Shown: positions 15,898-25,508, numbered from the stretch's first letter. The stretch is DNA of 64,000 nucleotides from Aureisphaera galaxeae (GCF_028561275.1 NZ_JAQQTF010000004.1:992001-1056000); one strand, 5' to 3'. Made by a program: numbers and translations. Notes: generated by a model from the sequence alone, not told the origin.

Positions 15898-16500
15898 ATG
15901 AATCGATGGATACCCCTTCTGCTCCACTTCTTATGCTATCCGGGAATTGCCCAAGATGCCTTGGTAGATATGGCTTCCCTTTCGGATGAATTCGCCTACG
16001 AAATTAGGTACGCCACACCCGATAATTTTATTGGGGAAACCCTATATGATTGCGCCAAATGCCTACTCCGGCCGGAAGTGGCTAAGGCATTGAACGAAGC
16101 CAATATGTATTTCTGCGAATTGGGCTACAAAATAAAACTGTATGACTGTTACCGTCCTTTGGATGTCCAGAAAAAAATGTGGGCCAAAGTTCCCAGACCT
16201 ACATATGTGGCCAATCCCTACGGAAAAGGAAGTATCCATAACAAAGGTGCTGCAGTAGATATTACCTTAGTTACCTTAGAAGGGTGCTATGTGGAAATGG
16301 GAAGCGATTACGACTATTTTGGTCGGGAGGCCCATATTGACAACTACAACTTTTCCGAAGAAATCCTAGCCAACCGAAAGATGCTCATAGAAGGAATGCG
16401 GAAACACGGGTTTCAAACCGTTCGTACCGAATGGTGGCACTACAGCTTTAGAAAAAACCGTTCCTACCCTACCCAAAACGATCCATTACCCTGCGATTAA
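15898..16500 (+). CDS. VanX-type D-Ala-D-Ala dipeptidase (M15D), exported
   Basis: 200 residues. A signal peptide (1-19, ends GIAQ) sends it to the periplasm. The zinc and catalytic signature of M15D peptidases is complete: Arg86, S112-x-H114-x2-G117-x3-D121 and E178-x2-H181. It would cleave D-Ala-D-Ala, recycling wall dipeptide as Pcgl/DdpX enzymes do. No vanH, vanA or two-component genes are near, so a resistance role is unlikely. Confidence 0.9.
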   Translation: MNRWIPLLLHFLCYPGIAQDALVDMASLSDEFAYEIRYATPDNFIGETLYDCAKCLLRPEVAKALNEANMYFCELGYKIKLYDCYRPLDVQKKMWAKVPRPTYVANPYGKGSIHNKGAAVDITLVTLEGCYVEMGSDYDYFGREAHIDNYNFSEEILANRKMLIEGMRKHGFQTVRTEWWHYSFRKNRSYPTQNDPLPCD

Positions 16501-16511
16501 TTCTTATTGTT

Positions 16512-16545
16512 TTGCAGGTTCTAAATGAATCATGACGTATCTTTG
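16512..16545 (+). promoter_or_regulatory. Flavobacterial promoter overlapping the DUF3817 5' end
   Basis: TTG (16512-16514), 23-bp spacer, TATCTTTG (16538-16545): a perfect match to TAnnTTTG. Transcription would start near 16552, downstream of the ATG at 16532. Confidence 0.55.
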
Positions 16546-16561
16546 CAAAAATTTTTCGCCC

Positions 16562-16843
16562 GTGGATATATCGATTAAAACCTTCAAAATCATTAGTGTA
16601 CTAGAAGCTATTTCTTTTTTGGTGTTATTGGGAATCGCCATGCCCTTAAAACACATATGGGGCCAACCGGAAATGGTTCAGGTTGTGGGAATGGCACATG
16701 GTATCCTTTTCATGCTGTACGTGATTGGTGCCTATTTCATCAAAGAAAAATTGAACTGGAGTTGGTCGGTGTTTTCCGTTGTGCTACTTTGTTCTATCTT
16801 ACCTTTCGGCCCCTTTTATGCCGAACGTAAATATTTGAGATGA
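16562..16843 (+). CDS. DUF3817 membrane protein
   Basis: The body (SIKTFKIISVLEAISFLVLLGIAMPLK) is the DUF3817 signature, with three membrane helices in about 90 residues. An ATG at 16532 is in frame, but a perfect -7 box lies within the stretch it would encode, so I place the start at the GTG at 16562. It overlaps the MscS gene by 4 nt (16840-16843) and is co-translated with it. Function unknown. Confidence 0.75.
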   Translation: MDISIKTFKIISVLEAISFLVLLGIAMPLKHIWGQPEMVQVVGMAHGILFMLYVIGAYFIKEKLNWSWSVFSVVLLCSILPFGPFYAERKYLR

Positions 16844-18108
16844 ACCGCGAATCCCTAGCCACGTATTTTGATTGGTTAAATACCTATTTCGTCGATGCGG
16901 GTATGAACCCTGCATTGGCTTTGGCATTGAGTACAATCATAAATTGTATTCTAGTTGCCGCCATCGTCACTCTACTGGATATTCTGGTAAGGAAGACCAT
17001 CGTTACGGGTTTTCGCATTTTCAGCAGTAAAACTAGGACGACCTATGATAATTATTTGGTAAAAAGTAATTTCCCAAGATTTGTAGCCCATTTTATTCCT
17101 GTCGGTGTCATTTGGTATGTGGAACCATTGCTTTTTAAAGGATATCCTCCGATTTCCGAATTTCTACTGATTGCCATAGACGTATACATCGTCATTCTAA
17201 GTGTCCTAGTATTTCGAAGCATCCTTAGAACCACGACCAACTATCTAAAAACTAAGGAAGAATACCGAGATAAACCTTTAGAGAGTTATGTTCAGGTGTT
17301 GATGATATTTGCTTGGGGAATTGGCTTGTTCCTCATTATAAGCCGACTTACAGGCTATGAAATAAAGAGCCTACTAACACTTGGTGCCGCTTCGGCCGCT
17401 TTATTATTGATCTTTCGCGATACCATATTGGGGTTTGTGGCCAGCATACAGGTAACGGTAAATGACATTGTTCGTATAGGTGATTGGATCACTTTCAGTA
17501 AATACGGGGCCGATGGCTATGTGACCGAAATCAATTTGGCTACGGTACGTGTTCAGAATTTCGATAATACCTATACCACAATTCCTACCTATAGTCTTAC
17601 CTCCGATTCCTTTCAGAATTGGCGAGGCATGCAGGAAAGTGGCGGACGAAGAATTAAAAGATCACTTTTTATAAAACAGGGATCCGTAAAATTCCTTACC
17701 GAAGCACAAATTGCCGAGCTTTCTAAAATTGAATTGATCACCGAATATCTTTCAGAAAAGCAAACGGAAATCGATAGTCATAACTCGGATAAAAATGCCG
17801 ACAAAAGTCTTCCCATTAATGGTCGCAATCAAACCAATCTTGGGGTGTTCCGGATATATGTGGAGAATTACCTGAACACATTATCGGGAATTAACAAGGA
17901 TATGTTCCTCATGGTTAGGCATTTATCCCCTACCACCGAAGGGATTCCTATGGAGGTGTATTGTTTCAGTAAAAGCAAGGAATGGCAGGACTATGAAAAG
18001 ATCATGGCACACATTTTCGACCATCTGATAGCGGCTACCCCCTATTTTCAGTTGGAACTGTTCGAAAAACCAACCAGTACGGATTTAGTGAGTCTTAAAA
18101 AGAACTAA
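16840..18108 (+). CDS. MscS-family mechanosensitive channel
   Basis: 422 residues. Four to five N-terminal membrane helices lead to the pore helix and the conserved MscS beta-domain (about 185-255), then a cytosolic C-terminal part with a large loop (about 305-330). Length and layout match the YbdG/YnaI type of low-conductance channel rather than the 286-residue MscS. It would release osmolytes on hypo-osmotic shock. Translationally coupled to the DUF3817 gene. Confidence 0.92.
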   Translation: MNRESLATYFDWLNTYFVDAGMNPALALALSTIINCILVAAIVTLLDILVRKTIVTGFRIFSSKTRTTYDNYLVKSNFPRFVAHFIPVGVIWYVEPLLFKGYPPISEFLLIAIDVYIVILSVLVFRSILRTTTNYLKTKEEYRDKPLESYVQVLMIFAWGIGLFLIISRLTGYEIKSLLTLGAASAALLLIFRDTILGFVASIQVTVNDIVRIGDWITFSKYGADGYVTEINLATVRVQNFDNTYTTIPTYSLTSDSFQNWRGMQESGGRRIKRSLFIKQGSVKFLTEAQIAELSKIELITEYLSEKQTEIDSHNSDKNADKSLPINGRNQTNLGVFRIYVENYLNTLSGINKDMFLMVRHLSPTTEGIPMEVYCFSKSKEWQDYEKIMAHIFDHLIAATPYFQLELFEKPTSTDLVSLKKN

Positions 18109-18494
18109 CCTTTTAATCGGTCCTTCACGTATTCTATTTCGGTTTTCCCATGCGGCTTGGGTTTTCCGTCATCCCCCAAACTCACCATGATGATGGAATC
18201 TATGGTAATAATGGTTTCCCGTGTCATTTTGTTTCGTACCTCACATTGCAAAGTAAGGGAGGATGTTCCAAACTTTACCACTTCCAAACCTATTTCGATA
18301 ATGTCTCCTTTTTTGGCAGAACTTCGAAAATTAATTTCACTCATAAATTTGGTCACGGTACGTGAATTTTCCAACTGAATGATGGCATACAGTGCCGCTT
18401 CCTCATCTATCCATTCCAAAAGTCGTCCCCCGAACAACGTACCATTGGGGTTTAGGTCTTCGGGTTTTATCCATTTTCTAGTGTGAAATCTCAT
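18105..18494 (-). CDS. Hotdog-fold acyl-CoA thioesterase (YciA type)
   Basis: 129 residues, a single hotdog domain with the LNPNGTLFGGRLLEWIDE signature containing the catalytic Asp/Glu helix. It would hydrolyse short or medium acyl-CoA in the cytosol. Its stop interlocks with that of the MscS gene (4-nt tail-to-tail overlap), and its start directly abuts the stop of the upstream DUF72 gene, so the two form an operon. Confidence 0.9.
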   Translation of the reverse strand: MRFHTRKWIKPEDLNPNGTLFGGRLLEWIDEEAALYAIIQLENSRTVTKFMSEINFRSSAKKGDIIEIGLEVVKFGTSSLTLQCEVRNKMTRETIITIDSIIMVSLGDDGKPKPHGKTEIEYVKDRLKG

Positions 18495-19382
18495 TTAAAA
18501 AAGAGTATGTTGTTTGGCCATTACGGGAATCTGAACATCGGTCCCAAGGCGTTCGTTTATTTTTTCGATGAAATGTGCCGAAAGCAAAGGCGATGCCTTC
18601 TCTACATTTTGGTGCACAAAGAAGTATATGTCTTGTAGCCCTTGGGAAACCCACTCTTCCAATCGATCTACCCAATCGTCCAAACGTGTATAATCGCTTT
18701 CATGGTTGGCCCCATTGTAACGGATAAAGGCCGAGGGGCTGGTCATTCGCATATGCAATAAATCCCTTCTCCCTGCAGTATCAACGACAATATTGGTAAT
18801 GTTGTATTTCTCAAGGATATCATACAATTCATTGGCGACCGTTTCGTCATTGAACCAATCCGTATGACGAAATTCTACAGCGACTCTCATATCCTTCGGA
18901 ATAGCTTCAAAGAAAGGCACCAAACGATCCATATTCTTCGGGCCAAAGGTCCCGTGCATTTGCACAAAGGGCATTTCGAGCTTCTCTTTTAGGTTGGAAG
19001 CGTTCAAAATATACTCGTTCCAGTACCCTTCAAAATCCTGTAGTCGCTTCCAGTGGGTAACCCCTTGAAACACCTTTGGAAAAAAGCGAAAATCGGCTGG
19101 GGTTTTATCGTACCATCCTGCAAAGGTATCTGCGGGAAAAATTCGATAGAAAGTGGCATTCAATTCAATAGAATTAAACTGTGTTCCATAATACTCCAAT
19201 TCATCCTTGGTACCACGGGGATAGAATCCCTTTAAATCGGCCCGATTCCATTTGGCACAACCCACATAAACATTGGGTTTATCGAGCTTTTCGTTCTTAG
19301 AAAGCACTGCCGATGTACCTTCATGATCGGGTGGTAAGGTGAAGTCTATGATGGCTGGATTATCTACTTTTCCGAATTTCAT
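18495..19382 (-). CDS. DUF72 (YecE-like) protein
   Basis: From the ATG at 19382 it has 295 residues; an in-frame ATG at 19430 would add sixteen non-conserved residues. Family marks: VGCAKWNRADLKGFYP near the start, NSIELNATFYRIF, and a C-terminal (beta/alpha)-barrel pattern with VEFRHTDWF and FVHQNVEKASP. DUF72 is a TIM-barrel family of unknown activity. It directly precedes the thioesterase gene. Confidence 0.9.
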   Translation of the reverse strand: MKFGKVDNPAIIDFTLPPDHEGTSAVLSKNEKLDKPNVYVGCAKWNRADLKGFYPRGTKDELEYYGTQFNSIELNATFYRIFPADTFAGWYDKTPADFRFFPKVFQGVTHWKRLQDFEGYWNEYILNASNLKEKLEMPFVQMHGTFGPKNMDRLVPFFEAIPKDMRVAVEFRHTDWFNDETVANELYDILEKYNITNIVVDTAGRRDLLHMRMTSPSAFIRYNGANHESDYTRLDDWVDRLEEWVSQGLQDIYFFVHQNVEKASPLLSAHFIEKINERLGTDVQIPVMAKQHTLF

Positions 19383-19506
19383 TTTTTCCGTTTTTGTAAA
19401 GGTATTTAAAATACTCCTGAAATTTTTCAAAAAAAGTGGTTACATTATGTAACAAAACCAAGGGTTCGATAGTCTAACTCTTATCACCAAAACATCACGA
19501 AATTTC

Positions 19507-20289
19507 ATGAAAACATTAAAACTCTTATTTGTTCTTTGTGCTTTAGTAGCATTTACTCCTAATACCCAGGCACAAACAGCAGAGGAAATCGTTGACAATT
19601 TTTTTGAAAATACAGGCGGAATGGACGCTTGGAAAAAAATTAAATCGATGAAAGCGACCGGGACCGCTTCTTTTGGTCCTCAGAAATTCCCTTTTATAAT
19701 GTACACTATGGTAGACGGAAGAATGGCTGCCGAGGTAGATTTGCAAGGGTCGAAATTTATCCCTCAAGCATTTGATGGTGAAAAACAATGGGCAATGAAC
19801 TTCCAAACCATGGAAGCAGAAGCCGCAGATTCTGAAGCATCACAAAACTACAAGGCCAACGAAGCCAAAGACTTCCCAGATCCTTTCCTAGATTACAAAA
19901 GCAAGGGGTATACCATTTCTTATGAAGGAAAAGAGACCATAGAAGGTACAGAGGCTTTCAAAGTTAAGTTGACCAAAAACCCAATCATGGTAGACGGTAA
20001 GGAAGAGGCACATTCTGTAATGTACTATTTCGATACCGAAAACTACGTTCCGATTGTTTCTGAAGAAAAAATTACTTCTGGACCACAAAAGGGAATGGTG
20101 CAACAAACCCTTTACAGTGAGTACTTAGAAGCGGGCGATATCTTCTACCCTTACACATTCGACGTTAAAATGGGCGGTCAAGTAGTACAGTCCATTAACA
20201 TGACCGAAGTTGAGTTCAATGCCGATATCGACGAGTCTATCTTCGTAATGCCAGAGAAAGCCACTCCGGCCGAAGGAACCAAAAACTAA
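19507..20289 (+). CDS. Exported lipoprotein-sorting (LolA/LolB-like) family protein
   Basis: 260 residues: signal peptide 1-22 (ends TQAQ), then an antiparallel beta half-barrel with an AEEIVDNFFENTGG opening, an arrangement shared by LolA-like outer-membrane lipoprotein-sorting proteins. A hydrophobic pocket is plausible but no ligand is known. A terminator follows at once. Confidence 0.75.
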   Translation: MKTLKLLFVLCALVAFTPNTQAQTAEEIVDNFFENTGGMDAWKKIKSMKATGTASFGPQKFPFIMYTMVDGRMAAEVDLQGSKFIPQAFDGEKQWAMNFQTMEAEAADSEASQNYKANEAKDFPDPFLDYKSKGYTISYEGKETIEGTEAFKVKLTKNPIMVDGKEEAHSVMYYFDTENYVPIVSEEKITSGPQKGMVQQTLYSEYLEAGDIFYPYTFDVKMGGQVVQSINMTEVEFNADIDESIFVMPEKATPAEGTKN

Positions 20290-20305
20290 TATCACAAACC
20301 TATAT

Positions 20306-20333
20306 AAATCCTCTGCTTGCAGGGGATTTTTTT
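20306..20333 (+). terminator. Intrinsic terminator
   Basis: AAATCCTCTGC pairs with GCAGGGGATTT (one G-T pair) around a tight loop, followed by TTTT. Confidence 0.75.
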
Positions 20334-20353
20334 AATTCAAAAAACACCAACCC

Positions 20354-23300
20354 ATGAAAAAGGCCATATTATTTTTAGGTGCCTTGCTGGTATTGCCCTT
20401 CACAGGATCAGCACAGGAAATTGCACTTAAAGGAAAAGAACTCTTCGGGGATATGAACGCTCGCCATATAGGTCCAGCCTTAATGAGCGGTCGTATCAAT
20501 GACCTCGAAATGCACCCCAACAACACCCGAATCATCTATGCCGGTACTGCCGGTGGAGGGGTTTGGAAAAGTGTAGACGGAGGAGCTACCTTCTCTCCTA
20601 TTTTCGACGAACACCCACAATCTATTGGAGTAGTGACTTTAGATCCGAAGGACCCCGATAATACTATCTGGGTAGGAACCGGAGAGACCTGGACGCGAAA
20701 CTCCGTTTCTATTGGAGACGGATTGTTCCGTTCTACCGATGGAGGAAGTACTTGGAACGAAATACCCGGATTTGAGAACAGTGAGCGTATCGCCTCTGTA
20801 GTTATTAACCCTAACAATACCAACGAAGTATATGTAGGTGTTTTGGGAGCTTTATGGAGCGATAGTGAAGACCGAGGGGTATACAAAACCACCGATGGCG
20901 GAAAGACCTGGAATAAAATACTCTACATCGGACCTTCTACTGGGGCAGCCGATGTTATTATGGACCCCAACAATCCAAACACGCTCTATGCTTCCATGTG
21001 GGAGTTTAGAAGAAGTGGATGGGGATTTGCTTCAGGAGGTCCTACCAGTGCCTTGTATAAATCTACCGATGGTGGTGCCAATTGGAATAAAATCCACAAT
21101 GGATTCCCTCCGGGAGACCTAGGGAGAATTGCCGTTGCGGTAGCACCGAGTGACAACAATATCTTATATGCGGTATTGGAAACTGAGGACAAAGCCAAGA
21201 ACGGACTTTGGAAATCTACCAATTCTGGACAGAGTTGGGAACACTTAAACAATGACTTCGGATTGGTGGTTCGCCCTTTCTACTTTTCCCGTATTACGGT
21301 AGATCCTCGTGATCCAAACGTTATTGTAAAGGGTGGATTGAACGGCTCCATAAGCCGAGACGGAGGAAAGACTTTTAAAGATTTGGGTAACATGCACAGT
21401 GATATTCACGATGTTACTTTTCACATCAAAGACAGCGATATTATGTACAGCGGAACCGATGGTGGTGTATACCGCTCTTGGAATGGAGGAACCACTTTCG
21501 AAATAGTGGAAAACCTACCGCTTTCCCAGTTCTACCACATTAGCGTAGATGACGCAGAACCTTACAATGTGTATGGAGGTTTACAGGACAATGGATCTTG
21601 GTACGGTCCTTCTTCTTCTCCAGGTGGAGTGAATGCAAGGGATTGGAACAGCGTTGGATTTGGTGATGGTTTCCGTGTATTGAAGCACCCAACCAAGAAT
21701 ATCATCTATTCTGAAATGCAAGGGGCCCAAAACGTTTGGCGCTACGATGCCGACAGGCACAAAACCAAAACGATTCAGCCGTTACAGCAAAAAGGAAAGG
21801 CCAAATTGCGTTGGAACTGGAATGCCCCTATGGCGGTAAGTCACCATGCACCGGACCGTTTCTATATGGGTAGCCAGTTTGTGCATAAAAGTAATGACAT
21901 GGGAGACTCTTGGGAGATTATTTCACCCGATTTAACTACCAACGACCCCAGTAAGCAGAATCAGCAAGATTCTGGGGGGCTGTCCATGGACAATAGTGGA
22001 GCCGAAAACCATACGACCATTTTCACCATTGCAGAATCTCCATTGGATGAGAACATTCTTTGGGTAGGAACCGACGATGGAAATGTACAGGTAACCAAGG
22101 ACGGTGGAAAAACATGGGACAATGTAACCGCGAATCTTACAGGCATCCCTGCTAACACTTGGGTATATCATATTGAGGCCAGTGTTCATGGCAAAGGAAT
22201 CGCTTATGCTGTATTCGATGGTCATACGAGCGGAGACTTTACCCCTTACGCCCTTAAAACCACCGATTACGGAAAGACATGGACCAATATCATTTCGGAA
22301 GACGTACAGGCACCTGCCTTTGTGCGAAACATTCAGGAAGATTATGAAAACGAGAATCTGCTTTTCTTGGGTACCGAAATGGGATTGTATGTTACCATTA
22401 ATGGCGGAAAAAACTGGTCACAGTTTACCAACAATATGCCTCCCGTGGCTGTGCATTTTGTAGATCTACAAAAGCAAACCAACGATGTAGTTATGGGAAC
22501 GCACGGACGTGGTGTGATCATTATTGACGATATAAGCCCATTACGTGAATTGAGCCAAGAGGTGCTATCGAAGGATGTTCATTTCTTTACTAATGAAACC
22601 TTCACAATGAAAGAAAGCAGTGGCTTTTCTGGAAGCTTTGGTGCCGAGACGCAATTTGTGGGACGAAATAAAACTACTGCAGCCCGAATTATTTACTATC
22701 TTAAAAAGAGACATACCTTCGGGAAAATGGCATTGGAAATCCAAGACATGGACGGTAACAGAATTATAACCATCCCTCCTGGCAAATCGAAAGGAATCAA
22801 TGTGGTTACATGGGGATTCTTTGGTGAAAGGCCAAAAATGGCGGAAGGAAAGACCTTTGCCGCTGGTGGATTTACCTCTACCCGAGTACCGGCCGGAAAA
22901 TACAAGGTCGTCTTAACCAAAGGAAAGAAGACCTACGAACATATCATCGAAACCAAATACGATGACACTTCCTTAACCACCTTGGCAGAACGAAAGGAGC
23001 AAGAGAAATATACCATGGATATGTACAACATGGTAGAGGACTTAGCATACACGGTGCACCAATTGACAGAGACCCAAAAGACGGCTCAAATGGTAATGGA
23101 AAAGCACCCAAAAGGCAAAAAGACGGCTCAGAAGTTATACGATGCTTTAGAAAGTCTAAGAGGTGATCTTGTTATTACTTCGGGTGACAACTATGTGGCT
23201 TCGGCCGAACCGGAATTAAGGGAGCGTATGGGAACCCTGTATTCTAATATTGCCAGTAGTTATGACCGCGTTACTCAGGATAGAAAGAACAACTATGTTC

Positions 23301-23443
23301 TTATTTCGGAAGAGTATACTGCCGAAAAGGCCCGTTTTCAGAAGATCATGGAAAAAGAAGGAAAGAAGTTTATGTCCTTCTTGGAGAAAAACGATATTCC
23401 GAAGCCCGCCATAAAATCGAAAGAAGATTTCCTAGTCAAATAA
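20354..23443 (+). CDS. VPS10/sortilin-like BNR-repeat protein, 1029 residues
   Basis: A signal peptide (1-20) precedes two beta-propeller halves built from Asp-box repeats; at least eight copies of the S/T-x-D-G-G-x-T/S-W type motif are visible between residues 70 and 700. This is the VPS10/sortilin-like family often labelled glycosyl hydrolase, though no sialidase active site is evident. The C-terminal 300 residues carry a beta domain and a helical, Lys-rich coiled region. No T9SS sorting domain is present, so it should remain periplasmic. Single gene between two terminators. Confidence 0.88.
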   Translation: MKKAILFLGALLVLPFTGSAQEIALKGKELFGDMNARHIGPALMSGRINDLEMHPNNTRIIYAGTAGGGVWKSVDGGATFSPIFDEHPQSIGVVTLDPKDPDNTIWVGTGETWTRNSVSIGDGLFRSTDGGSTWNEIPGFENSERIASVVINPNNTNEVYVGVLGALWSDSEDRGVYKTTDGGKTWNKILYIGPSTGAADVIMDPNNPNTLYASMWEFRRSGWGFASGGPTSALYKSTDGGANWNKIHNGFPPGDLGRIAVAVAPSDNNILYAVLETEDKAKNGLWKSTNSGQSWEHLNNDFGLVVRPFYFSRITVDPRDPNVIVKGGLNGSISRDGGKTFKDLGNMHSDIHDVTFHIKDSDIMYSGTDGGVYRSWNGGTTFEIVENLPLSQFYHISVDDAEPYNVYGGLQDNGSWYGPSSSPGGVNARDWNSVGFGDGFRVLKHPTKNIIYSEMQGAQNVWRYDADRHKTKTIQPLQQKGKAKLRWNWNAPMAVSHHAPDRFYMGSQFVHKSNDMGDSWEIISPDLTTNDPSKQNQQDSGGLSMDNSGAENHTTIFTIAESPLDENILWVGTDDGNVQVTKDGGKTWDNVTANLTGIPANTWVYHIEASVHGKGIAYAVFDGHTSGDFTPYALKTTDYGKTWTNIISEDVQAPAFVRNIQEDYENENLLFLGTEMGLYVTINGGKNWSQFTNNMPPVAVHFVDLQKQTNDVVMGTHGRGVIIIDDISPLRELSQEVLSKDVHFFTNETFTMKESSGFSGSFGAETQFVGRNKTTAARIIYYLKKRHTFGKMALEIQDMDGNRIITIPPGKSKGINVVTWGFFGERPKMAEGKTFAAGGFTSTRVPAGKYKVVLTKGKKTYEHIIETKYDDTSLTTLAERKEQEKYTMDMYNMVEDLAYTVHQLTETQKTAQMVMEKHPKGKKTAQKLYDALESLRGDLVITSGDNYVASAEPELRERMGTLYSNIASSYDRVTQDRKNNYVLISEEYTAEKARFQKIMEKEGKKFMSFLEKNDIPKPAIKSKEDFLVK

Positions 23444-23463
23444 TAGGAATCAAGTTATAAGCG

Positions 23464-23500
23464 AAAGGCCCCTCCATAAAAGGAATTGGGGCCTTTTTTT
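23464..23500 (+). terminator. Intrinsic terminator
   Basis: AAAGGCCCC pairs with GGGGCCTTT across a loop of about 15 nt, then a T-run. Confidence 0.85.
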
Positions 23501-23546
23501 ATGGGGAATATGCTGTTAAAAACAAGTTCATAACTCTTAGAAAGCA

Positions 23547-23579
23547 TTGGTATTCGAAGTCACTTTATTCCTACTTTTA
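23547..23579 (+). promoter_or_regulatory. Promoter of the 135-residue protein
   Basis: TTG (23547-23549), 22-bp spacer, TACTTTTA (23572-23579), one base off TAnnTTTG. Confidence 0.45.
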
Positions 23580-23595
23580 ATAAAACAATCTCGTT

Positions 23596-24003
23596 ATGGA
23601 AGAAAGAGATCGTGTCCTCAAAGGACTCCGTCCGCAAATTCCCACTGCCCGAGTACTGCCGGGAATGACTCCTGAAGAAACCTTTCAAAACAGCACTATT
23701 CGGCCTATTGCCAAGTTACAGAATGACCTTTTAATTGCTGTCTTTAGGAATTATGCTAGAAAGCATAAAAATGTATTCTACGACCTTTCCATCGAAAAGC
23801 GATTGGATTACATAGAGAACGCTATTCATAAGGATATGAAGTTCCGTAATTCCTTAAAAGGCATTATCATAGGCCAGTTCACGCTTGAGGAATACCAAGC
23901 TTATACGGAGAATTCGTCCGCACTTAACAAACGGATGATGAACATCGTAAAGGAGCGCCTTAAAAGTAATCTCCAATTACTGGAGTACGCGCGAGTGTCT
24001 TAA
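23596..24003 (+). CDS. Conserved flavobacterial protein of unknown function
   Basis: 135 residues, all-helical and soluble. The central block (RPIAKLQNDLLIAVF, then EKRLDYIENAIHKD, then FRNSLKGIIIGQF) is very conserved-looking. From memory, homologues in this family are sometimes labelled glyoxalase, but no glyoxalase metal motif is visible, so I do not use that name. Its stop interlocks with that of the convergent DUF2461 gene. Confidence 0.75.
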   Translation: MEERDRVLKGLRPQIPTARVLPGMTPEETFQNSTIRPIAKLQNDLLIAVFRNYARKHKNVFYDLSIEKRLDYIENAIHKDMKFRNSLKGIIIGQFTLEEYQAYTENSSALNKRMMNIVKERLKSNLQLLEYARVS

Positions 24004-24692
24004 TCCAAAAGCGAGACTCCGTTAAGATCTGTGGTAAGTACTTCGCTCATATAGTCGAAGAACGGACGAAGCAGCTTAAAATGATGCAGGACATTATCCG
24101 CAAAATCGGGTGATAGCACTTCCTTATCAGTAAACTTATGGGTTACGAAGAAGTTCTTTAACCGGATAAGGTCGATATTGGGATCGTCTTTAGAGAATCC
24201 TTTAGGTGCTGTTTTCACAGGATCCCAAGCTTCGAACTCACCACCAAAAGCCTTGGCAAATTTGGGCTCAGCCAAGATTTTCCGAATGGAATCTGGGTCC
24301 ATCTGAAATTCCTGTCGTATTCTAAGTAGATCTGGCGGTTCTGGACTAAAGAAACCTCCTGCCATGGCCGAATTACCTCCTGGCTCTATACGTAAATAGT
24401 ACCCTCCCCTCCTATGGGCTCCCGCTCTGCTGTAGCTAACACTTCTGTGTACATTATAAGGCGTTTTATCTTTGCTAAAACGAATGTCCCTATTAATTCG
24501 GAATACCTTTACCTTTTCAATCTGATCATCTTCATTCAACCCTGTTTCCAACTCGGCATACAATGCTTTCAACACCTTTTCATTGGCTTGGTACTGCTTT
24601 TTGTTCTCTTGCATCCAATCCTTATGGTTGTTCTTTTTAAGGTCTTTCAAAAAGCTTAGAACTTCTTTGGGTAGCGCACTCATACGATTCAA
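24000..24692 (-). CDS. DUF2461 family protein
   Basis: 230 residues with the family marks: FLKDLKKNNHKDWM near the N-terminus, KVFRINRDIRFSKDKTPYN in the middle and a GGYYLRIEPGG block. DUF2461 (TIGR02453) proteins are cytosolic and uncharacterised. Overlaps the convergent gene by 4 nt. Confidence 0.88.
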   Translation of the reverse strand: MNRMSALPKEVLSFLKDLKKNNHKDWMQENKKQYQANEKVLKALYAELETGLNEDDQIEKVKVFRINRDIRFSKDKTPYNVHRSVSYSRAGAHRRGGYYLRIEPGGNSAMAGGFFSPEPPDLLRIRQEFQMDPDSIRKILAEPKFAKAFGGEFEAWDPVKTAPKGFSKDDPNIDLIRLKNFFVTHKFTDKEVLSPDFADNVLHHFKLLRPFFDYMSEVLTTDLNGVSLLD

Positions 24693-24728
24693 AATTTAGG
24701 AGTATGAAGGTACAAAAATCTATTCGGA

Positions 24729-25508
24729 TTATAGCTTCACTTCTTGTAACAGCAATCCACTGGCCGGAACGATACGCTCTAACTTCATCGTCACATCTTC
24801 CTGAAGGCTTTTTTCAATATCGGAAAGGGTGAACTTGCCTTCCCCAACATCGAAAAGTGCTCCCATCATGAGACGGATTTGATGCCTTTTAAAGCCCTTT
24901 CCCCGAATGCGGTATAAGTAACTCTTTTCAGGAAAGAAATTGGCTTGATATAATTCATTTTCAACAATCTCGCTTTGGGTTATGGTTACGATTGTCTTTG
25001 TTTCCGGAGTAGGTTTGTAGCTATAGTTTTTGAAATCATGTGTCCCCTCGAACAGCTGAGCCGCTTGTTTCATGGTATCCAAATCCAAATCTTCAAAAAC
25101 CGTATACATAAGAGGAGCAGCAAAAGGATGTGTCTTCGCTCCGTAGGCAAAAAGATAGATGTATTCCTTTTCCGTAGGAGCCTCTATAATGTTGAAGGAT
25201 TCGTCAACTTCCTGTATCTCCAAGGCCCTTATATCCTGTGGTAAATTGCGATTGAAAAGCGGAAAGAACTCTTCTATTTGCAGGGGTTCATTATCTAAGA
25301 ATAATTCCACATACTGCATGTGCGCAGATACTTTAGCATCGGTCCTGCCCGCCGCTAATAATTTGAAGTTGTTATGCCCTAATACATACTGAAGGGTTCG
25401 GGAAACCATGCGCTCCAATGTGAGTACATCGGGCTGCTTTTGCCACCCATGATAACGGAATCCAAGGAACTGAATGGTAAGTAGATAGTAGTAGCGTTTA
25501 CGGAACAT
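24729..25508 (-). CDS. truA: TruA-like tRNA pseudouridine synthase
   Basis: From the ATG at 25508 it has 259 residues; the in-frame ATG at 25550 would add fourteen. It has the YHGWQKQP start, the catalytic loop AAGRTD with Asp57, and the RHQIRLMMGAL block near the C-terminus. TruA isomerises uridines 38-40 in the anticodon stem. After the catalytic Asp it reads AKVSA, where standard TruA has TGVHA, so this may be a divergent TruA or a paralogue with another target. Confidence 0.82.
   Translation of the reverse strand: MFRKRYYYLLTIQFLGFRYHGWQKQPDVLTLERMVSRTLQYVLGHNNFKLLAAGRTDAKVSAHMQYVELFLDNEPLQIEEFFPLFNRNLPQDIRALEIQEVDESFNIIEAPTEKEYIYLFAYGAKTHPFAAPLMYTVFEDLDLDTMKQAAQLFEGTHDFKNYSYKPTPETKTIVTITQSEIVENELYQANFFPEKSYLYRIRGKGFKRHQIRLMMGALFDVGEGKFTLSDIEKSLQEDVTMKLERIVPASGLLLQEVKL

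Noticed and set aside
15898-16500. VanX-type gene as a vancomycin-resistance determinant
   Set aside because: No vanH, vanA, vanS or vanR neighbours; the protein has a signal peptide and Gram-negative cells use such enzymes for wall recycling.
20354-23443. Active sialidase
   Set aside because: Asp boxes are present but no Arg triad or nucleophile Tyr could be identified; the VPS10-like assignment fits better.
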